Positions 54,083-63,324 of a DNA stretch of 64,000 nucleotides are shown in pieces. The DNA is from CAZMNY01 sp964635375. Its GTDB lineage: Bacteria; Planctomycetota; Planctomycetia; Pirellulales; Pirellulaceae. The position numbers and the translations under genes were made by a program. The DNA is taken from the NCBI GenBank assembly GCA_964635375.1, contig CAZWOU010000014.1, positions 1 to 64,000 of the forward strand. The letters run 5' to 3'. Position 1 is the first letter of the stretch. Each line of letters starts with the position of its first letter. The notes beneath the pieces are model-generated. The model made no database searches. It saw nothing but the letters and a program-made list of their open reading frames with translations, and was not told where the DNA came from.

Positions 54083-54541
54083 TCAATCCCAGGCGTACCG
54101 TTCATCGAGTTTCAGTGCGTGGCGAATGCACAATTCGCGAAATTCACGTTGAAAGGACATGCGACGATGGTGTCTTTCTTGGTCTTGGATGTAGTGCCTT
54201 ACCCGAGGGATATTTGATTCGCTGACGGAAACGACGCCATAGCCGCTCTGCCACCTGAATCCGCGTGTCTCATCGGTTTGGCGTTTCACCCACTTGCTTG
54301 ACTCGGATTTCGCCACTTCAATGACTTTTGCAATGGCGTGCGTTCGACTCAACAACAGGAGGACATGGACATGGTCTTCGACTCCGTTGATGGCAATGGC
54401 GGGTGAATTGACCGTGTCACGGAGAATTGATGACATGTACCTGTAGAGTTCGGTGCACAATGCTCGATTCCACAACCACGGCGTTCGATACTTTGTGGAA
54501 AAAACAAAATGAACGGCCACCTTCGCGAGCGATTGAGACAT
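54083..54541 (-). CDS. REP-associated tyrosine transposase (RAYT, Y1_Tnp)
   Basis: A 152-residue IS200-like transposase. SLAKVAVHFVFSTKYRTPWL opens the family; the HUH metal motif is DHVHVLL and the catalytic tyrosine is likely in RVRHYIQDQERHH. The ATG at 54541 is chosen because the longer frame reads through the inverted repeat. It lies between two perfect 75-bp inverted repeats, as expected of RAYT genes flanked by REP elements. It should cut and move single-stranded DNA with hairpin ends; present-day activity is unproven. Confidence 0.9.
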   Translation of the reverse strand: MSQSLAKVAVHFVFSTKYRTPWLWNRALCTELYRYMSSILRDTVNSPAIAINGVEDHVHVLLLLSRTHAIAKVIEVAKSESSKWVKRQTDETRGFRWQSGYGVVSVSESNIPRVRHYIQDQERHHRRMSFQREFRELCIRHALKLDERYAWD

Positions 54542-54576
54542 GAATGCATCACCTCCATTATCGACGCCCATCCGTA

Positions 54577-54651
54577 AGGCCCGAAGGGTCGTCCCTGTGT
54601 CAGCCCAGGGTAAAGCGCCCGCGGCCTCAGCCGCGTAGCGACGCCCTGGTT
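54577..54651. repeat. Right 75-bp terminal inverted repeat of RAYT element
   Basis: Exact reverse complement of 53985-54059. Beyond it, degenerate repeats of TGGCCGCGTCGCG (54656, 54676, partly near 54718) continue for about 80 bases. Confidence 0.85.
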
Positions 54652-54655
54652 TCAA

Positions 54656-54989
54656 TGGCCGCGTCGCGTTTAATTTGGCCGCGTCGCGGTCAATTGTTCC
54701 GGTCCCATTTCGTTGCTCGCGTCGTGGTCAATTGGTTCTGGCGGTTCGTTGGTTGCTAGGTTCATGGGCGGCTGATTACTGGGCGCGGGATGCTGAAACG
54801 AAACGGGCACTGATTTCGGGTCGGTGAAGCGATGGTATCGAACCTCGGCAGGGCGAAAATGTGGGAGTGACAGGCAGGTGTCGTCAGAAAGCAGGGACTT
54901 TTTTGGCTTTCCACCGTGCCACTGGACTTCAGCTCGGCGTAAACTGGAATTTGGCATTCATCCTTGATCTACAACTTGAGATTTTCGTC
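54656..54989. other. Repeat-rich intergenic region before the protease gene
   Basis: TGGCCGCGTCGCG is duplicated at 54656-54668 and 54676-54688, with a third degenerate copy near 54718. The remainder up to the tricorn start has no supported gene; a frame on the minus strand (54670-54957) has no recognisable features. It should contain the protease promoter. Confidence 0.5.
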
Positions 54990-57900
54990 ATGTCCGAAAC
55001 CGTACAACGGTCGTCGCTACTAGCGATTCTTGGATTGCTTTCTTGCTGTGTGGCCTCGGCCGCTGATCAGCCGATTCGGCTTGCCCGTGATCCGGCGTTT
55101 TCGCCTGACGCAAAACGGCTTGCGTTCTCTTGGAACGGCGATATCTGGCTCGCCAACGCAAATGGCGGTGTGGCGAGGCGACTGACCAACTCGACGTCGC
55201 GCGATTCACGCCCGATTTTTTCGCCTGACGGAAAGCAGATTGCGCTGATCAGCGATCGGAGCGGCGCGGAGCAGGTTCACGTCGTTGATGTTGGCGGCGG
55301 CGCACCTCAACAGTTCACCTTTCACTCGGAAGGCTGTTCGCTTCAACAGTGGAATAGCGAGTCGATGCTGATCCGGGCGAGTCGAGACCAGTTTTGGCGG
55401 AAGTCTGAACGGTTCTTTCAAGTTAAGCCGAGTCCGCGCTCCCGAGAAAAGATCGTTTTCGACGCCTATGGGAGCGACGGGCGATTGTCGCGCGACGGCT
55501 CCAAGATCCTCTTTGTGCGAGAAGGCGTTCGCGGCTATCGCAAGGGATATCAGGGCAGTCAGGCTGGGCAAATCTGGTTGTACGACCTGGGATCAAAGCA
55601 ATTCAAGATGCTCGTCAATCCAGACAAAGGGGCTCGATACCCGTTGTGGCATCCCAATGGCAAGGAGTTCTTTTATGTTGGAGCTCAGGCTGGGGCGTTC
55701 GACCTCTATCGCCGGGATCTGAAAAGCGGCAAAGAAAAGAAGCTCACCAAGTTCACCGGTGATGACTCCGTCTTGATGCCGGCAATCTCCGCCAACGGGA
55801 AGGCCATTGTTTTTCGGCGTGGATTTGAGTTCTATCGGATCGACGTCGACAAGCAGCAGAAACCGAAACGTATTCGCCTTGTTCATCGCGGCGATGAGAT
55901 CCAACGGAACGAACAACATCGAGTGCTCACTTCCGCGACGACTGTGACCTTCTCCAAAGACGGGCTCGAAGTGGCCTTTGTTGCGGGCGGCGATGTCTGG
56001 GTGATGGACACGGTTCTCAAAGAGCCTAAACAAGTCACGAACACGCCGGAGCTTGAAAGCTCACCCGCGTTTTCACCCACGGGCAGTGAGATTTGGTACG
56101 TCAGCGACAGTGGTGGAAAGAGTGACATCTGGAAGGCGAGTAGAAAGGACGACGGCGCCTACTGGTGGCAGAACAACGAATTCTCGCTAACTCAGATGAC
56201 CAATGACGGCGATCAGGAATCCGAGCTTTCCTGGAGTCCAACAGGCAAGCAATTGGCCTTCATAAAAGGTCGAGGCGATCTGTGGGTGATGGATGCTAAT
56301 GGCAAGAACGCAAAACGCCTTCGTGAATCGTGGAACGCGCCCGATTTCGATTGGTCGCCCGACGGAAAATGGATGGTCTATGCACTGAGCGACAACGACT
56401 TCAATCGAGACATCTATGTCCACGCTCTCGATGGCTCGCGAGCCCCCTACAACTTGTCCCGACACCCCGACAACGACTCGGGACCAGTTTGGTCGCCGGA
56501 CGGAAAGATGGTCGCTTTCACCGGTCGCCGCGTTGGCGCGGAAACCGATATCTACTACGTCCAACTACAGAAAGCGGAAAGCGAGACCACCTCTCGCGAC
56601 ACACGGCTCAAGCAGGCTTTGGAGAAGATCAAGAAGGCTCGCAAGGCAACGCCCAAGTCGACCACCGCAAAACCCGCGGCCAAGCCCGCAGCGAAATCGA
56701 CGCCAGCGAAGTCGACGAGCGAGAAGCCAGCGGCGGGAAAAGAGCCAGCGGCGGGAAAAGAGCCGGGCGACGCCAAGAAGGCGGCAGAGACCAAAGCAGC
56801 GGCCGCCAAGACGCCCGAAAAGAAATTGCCTGAAGTCAAAATCGACTTCGACGACCTCGCTTTGCGCGTGAAACGGATTTCAATCAGCAATACAACCGAA
56901 GGCGGTCTTTTCTGGTCGCATGACTCCAAGAAGCTTGCCTTTGCGGCAAGCATCGCCGGCAAACGCGGCCTTTACACGATTTCCCCGCCGACGAGCACGA
57001 CGCCCAAACTGCTCAGTTCCACTGTCGGCGCCAACCCCAAGTGGATCTCTCAAGGCAACCAAATCCTCTGGCTCGTATCGGGAAAACCGGCTTCCTTGAG
57101 TTCTACGGGGCAGGCAGCCTCTCACGCTTTCAAAGCCCGTCAGAAACTCAATTTGCCGGCGCGAAACCAAGTCGTATTCGATTTGTGCTGGCGGGAAATG
57201 CGCGACAACTGGTACGACGAGAGACTCAACAATCGCAACTGGGCGGAGATTCGCCGCAAGTACGGACCGATGGCCGCCGAGGCGGTGGATATGGAGACGC
57301 TCGGTGTTGTCGTCAACATGATGTTAGGCGAACTCAACGGATCACACCTCGGCTTCTACATTGGCGGACGCCATGGCGCGACATCCACAAGCTCGGCCAC
57401 TTGGAAAGATACGACCGCCCATTTTGGCGTGCGGTTCGACAACGCGTTCAAAGGGCCCGGCTTGAAAGTCAAGAACGTTCTCCGCAGCAGTCCAGCGTCG
57501 AGGGAAGGAAGTCGGCTGCATAGTGGCGAGGTCATTCTCTCGATCGACGGCCATGACGTCGATCCGGCCATGGAGATGACGGCGGTTCTCAACGGCGATC
57601 TCAACCGCGACATCTCGCTCAAAGTCAAGAATGCCAAAGGCGAGACGCGTCAGCTGACAATTCGACCGATAAGCTACCGTTCGGCGAGAACGCTGCTTTA
57701 CGAACAGTGGATCTACGATTCGCAGCAAGCGGTGGAGAAGGCTTCCAAGGGCAAACTCGCCTATGTTCACATTCAAGGCATGAACATGACCAGCTTCTAT
57801 CGATTTGAACGCGAACTGTACGCAATCGCATCGGGCAAGGACGGCCTGATCATTGACGTTCGCGAGAACGGAGGCGGATCGACGACTGACCATTTGCTCA

Positions 57901-58364
57901 CGATTCTCACTCAGCCTCACCACGCCATCACCGCGCCGCGGGGCGGGGGACGCGGCTATCCGCACGACCGCCGAGTCTATGCAACTTGGTCTAAACCGAT
58001 CGTGGTGCTATGCAACCAAAACAGCTTCAGTAATGCAGAGATTTTCAGCCATTCCGTCAAGACGCTCAAGCGAGGCCAGGTCGTGGGCACGCCCACAGCG
58101 GGAGGTGTTATCAGCACCGGCGGAACTTCGATTTCCGATGTCGGCTTCCTGAGGATGCCGTTTCGGGGCTGGTTCCTGCTCGACGGCAAGGACATGGAAT
58201 TGAACGGTTGCGTACCGCATCACATCGTTTGGCCGCACCCAGGAGACATGCCAAAGAACAAGGATGACCAGCTGCACAAGGCGATCGAGGTTCTGGTCAA
58301 AGACGTCAAGAAATGGTCCGGCCGACCACAACCGAAATTGATTCGGGCTAGCGAGATGCGGTGA
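54990..58364 (+). CDS. Tricorn-like S41 protease with propeller domains
   Basis: A 1124-residue secreted protease. After a signal peptide (LLAILGLLSCCVASAADQP) come two TolB-like propeller regions with many FSPDGK repeats, then an Ala/Lys/Pro-rich linker (about 56630-56835) containing an exact 18-base tandem duplication, a short further propeller part, a PDZ-like domain (VILSIDGHDVDPA) and an S41 domain with LIIDVRENGGGSTTDHLL and the catalytic serine in NQNSFSNAEIFSHS, followed by VVGTPTAGGVIS. This is the tricorn architecture. It probably degrades peptides outside the cytoplasm. Confidence 0.9.
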   Translation: MSETVQRSSLLAILGLLSCCVASAADQPIRLARDPAFSPDAKRLAFSWNGDIWLANANGGVARRLTNSTSRDSRPIFSPDGKQIALISDRSGAEQVHVVDVGGGAPQQFTFHSEGCSLQQWNSESMLIRASRDQFWRKSERFFQVKPSPRSREKIVFDAYGSDGRLSRDGSKILFVREGVRGYRKGYQGSQAGQIWLYDLGSKQFKMLVNPDKGARYPLWHPNGKEFFYVGAQAGAFDLYRRDLKSGKEKKLTKFTGDDSVLMPAISANGKAIVFRRGFEFYRIDVDKQQKPKRIRLVHRGDEIQRNEQHRVLTSATTVTFSKDGLEVAFVAGGDVWVMDTVLKEPKQVTNTPELESSPAFSPTGSEIWYVSDSGGKSDIWKASRKDDGAYWWQNNEFSLTQMTNDGDQESELSWSPTGKQLAFIKGRGDLWVMDANGKNAKRLRESWNAPDFDWSPDGKWMVYALSDNDFNRDIYVHALDGSRAPYNLSRHPDNDSGPVWSPDGKMVAFTGRRVGAETDIYYVQLQKAESETTSRDTRLKQALEKIKKARKATPKSTTAKPAAKPAAKSTPAKSTSEKPAAGKEPAAGKEPGDAKKAAETKAAAAKTPEKKLPEVKIDFDDLALRVKRISISNTTEGGLFWSHDSKKLAFAASIAGKRGLYTISPPTSTTPKLLSSTVGANPKWISQGNQILWLVSGKPASLSSTGQAASHAFKARQKLNLPARNQVVFDLCWREMRDNWYDERLNNRNWAEIRRKYGPMAAEAVDMETLGVVVNMMLGELNGSHLGFYIGGRHGATSTSSATWKDTTAHFGVRFDNAFKGPGLKVKNVLRSSPASREGSRLHSGEVILSIDGHDVDPAMEMTAVLNGDLNRDISLKVKNAKGETRQLTIRPISYRSARTLLYEQWIYDSQQAVEKASKGKLAYVHIQGMNMTSFYRFERELYAIASGKDGLIIDVRENGGGSTTDHLLTILTQPHHAITAPRGGGRGYPHDRRVYATWSKPIVVLCNQNSFSNAEIFSHSVKTLKRGQVVGTPTAGGVISTGGTSISDVGFLRMPFRGWFLLDGKDMELNGCVPHHIVWPHPGDMPKNKDDQLHKAIEVLVKDVKKWSGRPQPKLIRASEMR

Positions 58365-58472
58365 CGGTCAGAGACTTCGAATTCCCCCCGCTTGCAAATC
58401 CGCGGCGGCTGGCGGCATAATGCGGGGTAATATCGACTGTATCGCAGCATCTAGAGCCTGGAGATCCCCACC

Positions 58473-59330
58473 TTGTCGTATCAACGTGAAATGAGCCGGG
58501 ACCACAAAGGATGCGTCCTTTTCTTGCTCGACCAGTCCTACTCCATGGTGGAGCCGCTGGGTGGGAGCGGGCAGCGGAAGTGCGATCAGTTGGCGCAAGC
58601 CGTGAATGCCTGGCTGCATAACATGGCGATTCGCGCAGCTGGTGATTCGGGCATCCGCGATTGGCTTGACATCGGCGTCATTGGCTACCGCACCGACGAT
58701 AAAGCTCAGCCGATTATCGAACCGGTGTTGCAGGGGCCGCTGGCCGGTCGGAAACTAGTTTCGATTACCGATATCGGCAATCAACCCGCTCGCATTGAGA
58801 CGGTTACCCAGCGAATTGAGGACGAGGAGACAGGCGAGATCATTGAAGCGCCGCTCGACAATCCAGTCTGGATCGACCCGATTGCGGAAGGCAGCACGCC
58901 GATGTGTCACGTGCTGCACGAGGCCCACCAACTGATCTCTGCTTGGATCGCCGAACATCCTGACAGCTTTCCGCCGATGGTGGTTCACATCACGGATGGG
59001 GAATCACAAGACAGCGACCCGCGGCCATACGCCGAGGCGTTGAGGTCGCTGGCGACGAGCGATGGCAATTTGTTGTTGTTCAATTGCCACCTCTCGATGG
59101 AAGCCTCCACGCCCTTCGCATTTCCCTCACCTGGCGTGCAGTTTCCCGACAGCTTGGCCGAGACGTTGTTTGAAATGTCGAGCGAATTGCCGCCGCCGTT
59201 CTACCAGAGCGCTTTGGCGGAAGGCATGACCCTTCAATCGGGCGCACGGGGCATGGCGTTCAATGCGGACATGGTCGTGCTGGTCAAGTTCCTCGATATG
59301 GGCACACGGCCCGCAATGTTGCTTCGCTAG
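58473..59330 (+). CDS. vWA domain protein (TerY-like)
   Basis: A 285-residue von Willebrand A domain protein. The MIDAS motif is LFLLDQSYSMVEPL, with STPMCHVLHEAHQLI and HITDGESQD completing the metal site. A TTG start at 58473 lies eight bases after GGAGA and is preferred to the ATG at 58491, whose spacing is poor. There is no signal peptide. It is followed 26 bases later by the PP2C gene, like TerY-type vWA/phosphatase pairs. Confidence 0.8.
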   Translation: MSYQREMSRDHKGCVLFLLDQSYSMVEPLGGSGQRKCDQLAQAVNAWLHNMAIRAAGDSGIRDWLDIGVIGYRTDDKAQPIIEPVLQGPLAGRKLVSITDIGNQPARIETVTQRIEDEETGEIIEAPLDNPVWIDPIAEGSTPMCHVLHEAHQLISAWIAEHPDSFPPMVVHITDGESQDSDPRPYAEALRSLATSDGNLLLFNCHLSMEASTPFAFPSPGVQFPDSLAETLFEMSSELPPPFYQSALAEGMTLQSGARGMAFNADMVVLVKFLDMGTRPAMLLR

Positions 59331-59356
59331 AAGCAATCAGCGGGCGAGAGGCGAGC

Positions 59357-60181
59357 ATGATTTTTGATCACCGATCGTATTGGATTCCCAAGGATCTCGA
59401 AGATCGAAAAGCCTACCAAGATGCGTTTGAAACAGACGCGGAAAAGGGAATTGCTTCGATAGCCGACGGGGCTTCCTCATCGTTGTTCGCTGGACGTTGG
59501 GCTAGGTTGTTGGCCGAAGCCACGGTTCGCCGCCCAATTACGCCTGAGTCGCCTCACCTTAGTGATTGGCTTGATGAACTCCGTCAAGCCTGGGCGGAAC
59601 CGATTGATGAAAACGAACTCGCTTGGCATCAGAAGGCCAAGCTGCGAGATGGGGCCCACGCCACACTGCTCTGGCTGAACCTTTTTCACGACGATCAGGC
59701 GCGGCGGAACGAATGGAAATTCATTGCGCACGGAATCGGCGACTGCTGTCTGTTCCATGTCCACGACGAGCAAGTCGTTCAGGTCTTTCCCCTCACACGC
59801 AGCGAAGAGTTCACGGCGAGTCCGGCGACCATTGGCAGCGCCAAAGCGTCCGAAAAGAAGAGTCGAGATAGTTGGCTCGAAATGAGCGGCACTTGTGCGG
59901 TCGGGGACACGATTGTCTTGGCCACTGACGCTTTGGCCGCTTGGGGCGTTCGCGAGATGGAAAACAACCGAGATCCTAACTGGCTTGAGTTCTGGGATAT
60001 CCCCGCCAGCGCGTTCGAGGATCGGATTCGGCAGATGCGCGATGACAACCTGATTCGCTACGACGATACGACCCTGCTGGTGCTCCGCCTGCTCGAACCC
60101 ACCGAAGATTCCGCAGATTCCCCGACAATTGTCGACGCGCTCATGTCGACCTGGGCGAGGCTTCGAGGTCTTGGCCAGTAA
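59357..60181 (+). CDS. PP2C-family protein phosphatase
   Basis: A 274-residue PP2C-like phosphatase. The first metal motif appears as SIADGASSSLFAGRWARLL, with IAHGIGDCCLFHVHDEQV and TIVLATDALAAWGV for the later motifs. The DG in ADGASS and the GD in GIGDCC are expected metal ligands. It likely reverses phosphorylation by a Ser/Thr kinase. It is downstream of the vWA gene with a GAGAGGCGAGC site before its ATG, and probably partners the kinase-like protein at 49833. Confidence 0.83.
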   Translation: MIFDHRSYWIPKDLEDRKAYQDAFETDAEKGIASIADGASSSLFAGRWARLLAEATVRRPITPESPHLSDWLDELRQAWAEPIDENELAWHQKAKLRDGAHATLLWLNLFHDDQARRNEWKFIAHGIGDCCLFHVHDEQVVQVFPLTRSEEFTASPATIGSAKASEKKSRDSWLEMSGTCAVGDTIVLATDALAAWGVREMENNRDPNWLEFWDIPASAFEDRIRQMRDDNLIRYDDTTLLVLRLLEPTEDSADSPTIVDALMSTWARLRGLGQ

Positions 60182-60640
60182 GCCACGCCCACATTCACGC
60201 CCTTAGAACGGCCCGCGAGTACAACCCGGCTCGCTGCGCGTTTGTGTTATGGCAGACTGAGTCGGTCGTGGGGAATCCGCAACTCGGCGCGATGCCGCTT
60301 GGATTTGGCCTATGGACTGGCATTGCAGCGACCAGCCACACAGATAGTTCGATCCCGCCAATCCCAAAACCGTGCGTTGGTCATCCTTGCTTCCACCCGC
60401 CTCTGCACGATAGAATCGAAACGGTCTGTTAGATGTCATACCTATGCGTTGCTTAGAATTGAATGTGCGGTTTGCGACCCAGGACCGGCGGACTCGGGAG
60501 GTCCTGGCGAGTCGGTTGCGGCGCCAAGCCCCGCTAAGTTGCCTAGAATGCCCTGCAGGCATCGGGCTTCCCACGCGTTTTCAAGCATCGATCGGTCAGT
60601 TACAACCACGCGGTTCCGCTTACAGATAGCAGAAACCCCT
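60182..60640. other. Intergenic region
   Basis: A 459-base stretch between the PP2C and zinc-ribbon genes. Several short frames exist on both strands, but none has a signal, motif or protein-like composition. No tRNA or strong terminator was found. Confidence 0.45.
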
Positions 60641-63293
60641 ATGGCCAATCNNNNNNNNNNATCAACTATTCAACCTCGACTTGTCCGAAGGCGCCGACGA
60701 CTTTCAGCAAACGGCAACCGAACCCGGCCTGGCAATGCTCGACGCCACGGGCGCCAACTACGCCACGTTGTGCCGCTGGGTTGGGGACTATGCCGCCGAA
60801 CCTGTTTGGCTGGGCCCTGAACGCGCGACGGTCTTTATTCGCCATGAAGGCGAACGAGTCACGGAACACGCCGCGGCTCCGGTGAGCGCCAGCGACCTGG
60901 AAAAGGGGCTCAAGGAAGATTGGGAGGAACTGCAGAACAAGTTGCGCAAAGCTCGCCCGGAAACGGCCTCTGAACAGACGCTGCAACGAGTCGCCACGAA
61001 AGCCTTGAAGAACATCGCCGCCGATCCCGAGGCGAACGATGTGAGTTGCCAACTGTTCAAGTACCGAGCCAACGGTCGACCCTGGAAACTCGTCTGGTGC
61101 TGGGGCTATCAACGCGTCGATACCGATCCCGCCCGAGGAACCGTCTGCCGCAACAAAGACTGCCAGCATCTGTTTGCCCATCGACAGGGACAGAAAGCGA
61201 TCTGCCCGGTCTGCCAGAAGTTGACGACGCCAGTCGGTCGTAGAGGCGCGCTGGCGGGCGCCCGCGGACGGCGAATGGCGGGCGGCCTGTTGGCCCTCGC
61301 CGTGATTCTGCTCCTGCTGCTGATGTTCTCCGGCGGCGCCATCAGCGTCGCGCCCACCGCTTGGACGGGACCCTATGGTTCCAACGTTGAAATGAAGGTC
61401 AGCCGGACACGTTTCTTCTTTTTCCAGTCCGATATTACAGACAACGTCATCTTCATATCCAATGACCCCCGAGTCATGGACGTGGAGTCCAATGTCGCGC
61501 GAGCGCGAGGCATTGGGGATACAACCGTGACGGCGCGCTACGGAGATCAGTCGGCCGATTTGAAAGTTCAAGTTACAGCGGCCAAGCCAACCGTGGCCAT
61601 CAGCCTCGTGCCGAGCGAAGCGAATCTGATGATTGGCTCAACCCATAAGATCGTGGTGACTGGCGAAACCGAAGATGGGAATGAGATCGATATCACAGAT
61701 CAGGCCACGTTGCTCGTCGATGACAGCGACATCGCCATGCTGCACGACGGAGTGATTGAGGGCGTGAAAGCTGGCAAGACGAAGCTCGTCGCGACTTATC
61801 GCGAAAGCGCGTTTTCCGAAGAGGTGCGAGCCGAGTTGGAAGTCGATGTGAGCGACGTCAAGTTGAAATCGTTGGGCGTCAGCGTGGCGCCGGGCGTTCT
61901 GAAACAGGCCCAGTATGGAGCTTGGACGGTCACCGGCGTCGGGGAAAACGGCGAGACCTACGGCTTCGCAAGGTCAACGCTTCTGGATGCTTCCGTTGCC
62001 CCTGCGGACCTTGCGGATATCGAGGATCAACGCGTCCGCGCGATCAAGTCAGGCGAGGGAAAACTCGTCGCGGCGATTGGCGAATTGAAAGGTGAGGGCG
62101 GTTTTACCGTCACTGGCGAGGGGCTTTACGGTCCAGGCTTTTTTGCCATTTCACCGAAGGAGGTTAACCTCTCGATTTACGAGTACTTCCAGGTGAACTT
62201 GTTGACGAACGACATTCGCACCGTTGTTGGCGTGTCGTCCGATCCCCGCATTGTCGAAGTGTTGGACAACGAACATCTCGTCGCTCGCGGCCCGGGCGAG
62301 GCGATTGTTACCTACAAACAGGGCGACAAAGTGGAGACGCTCAAGGTCCGTGTCTCGGGAGTCGAGTATGAGCGGATTTGGGTTGAGAACGAGCGGGTCG
62401 TAATGCGACCGGGCCAGCGCCGATTGGTCCGCATCTACGCCCAGAAGCCCGATGGCGGACAAATCGAAATCGCGCCTTCTAATGTGATTTGGGAGTCCCA
62501 GCCGTTGGCGGAATACGTCGGCTTTGATCGCCGCACTGGCTATTTGTCCGCGATTGCTCCGACACCCCATTCCCAGCGACTAACAGCTCGCATTGACAAT
62601 CACCTGGTGACCGAGATTGCGGTCGATGTCGTCGGCAGCGGCGGGCTGCTCGCTCAAGGCGGCTCAACGCTGCTCGCCGTTGACAACGGTTTCGTGGCCC
62701 ATCCGCCCGTTTCGATACACGACATCAATGCAGGGCGTTATGTGGGGCGTGGAATCGTCTTTCGCGGCGACGGGCTGACGGTATCAGACGGGTTGGCGAA
62801 CGACCACATCCTGATGCGCAGCGGGCTGAGACCAGGAATGAGTATCGTGGGCGTGAACGGATCCGAGTTCCGCGGTTGGGATCAGGACCGGATCCGCTCC
62901 TATTTTCTCGAAAACCCTTTGAGCCGTGACGATGTGTTGACGGTTCGCGGACTTGACGGGGCGTCCACGCAAATAGCGTTGGGTGAGAATGGACAGCTGA
63001 TTGAGCCGGTCAAGATCGCCAACGCTTCCTACCACGCCGATGGCGGGATGATTTTCGCGAAGTTGCGGCTGATGGTGGCGGAGGCGGGCGAGTACCGCAT
63101 CTTGCCTCCGGGCAGCGCAGGCGACGAAGCTTGGATTAGCACGCCAGCCGGTCTTTCCCCATCGATTACGACCAAACCGTTCGCCAAACCGGTGGACCGA
63201 GCCTTCGAGCTAATCGTCGAACGCCGAATTGGCGAGGAAACCAAACGATTCAGTAAGAACTTAAAGCTGCCGGACGACAGCCTCATTCAATAA
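60641..63293 (+). CDS. Zinc-ribbon/Ig-like membrane protein, N-terminus across a gap
   Basis: Likely starts MAN at 60641 and continues after the 10-N gap as QLFNLDLSEGADDFQQ. The clear part from 60681 encodes 870 residues: an unknown N-terminal domain (~140), a zinc ribbon (CRNKDCQHLFAHRQGQKAICPVC region), a membrane helix (MAGGLLALAVILLLLLMF), then several Ig-like BIG2-type repeats (VTARYGDQSADLKVQVTA, AIVTYKQGDKVETLKVRVSG) and a PDZ-like segment (GMSIVGVNGSEFRGWDQD). The two ends are in different frames if the gap is 10 bases, so the gap length is probably wrong. It is most likely cotranscribed with the vWA/PP2C genes; function unknown. Confidence 0.74.
60651..60660. other. Assembly gap (10 N)
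   Basis: Ten undetermined bases inside the start of the zinc-ribbon gene. Keeping ATG 60641 and the downstream frame together requires a real gap length divisible by three. Confidence 0.9.
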
Positions 63294-63324
63294 AGCTTAT
63301 CCGTTTTTTAACTCGATTCGTAGG

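Larger units (their letters stand above)
53985..54651 (-). mobile_element. RAYT/REP element, 667 bp
   Basis: A complete-looking unit: one tyrosine transposase gene bounded by perfect 75-bp inverted repeats (53985-54059 and 54577-54651). The intact ends and the undamaged gene suggest recent arrival or preserved function. No target-site duplication was identified, consistent with HUH-type transposition. Confidence 0.8.

Noticed and set aside
54670..54957. Minus-strand frame upstream of the tricorn gene
   Set aside because: It runs through the degenerate repeats and protease leader; there is no motif and the composition is not protein-like.
60320..60400. Possible tRNA because of a GTTCGATCCC-like string
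   Set aside because: No matching T-stem or acceptor pairing could be folded around it.
60203..60574. Minus-strand frame between the PP2C and zinc-ribbon genes
   Set aside because: Low-information sequence with no recognisable features.
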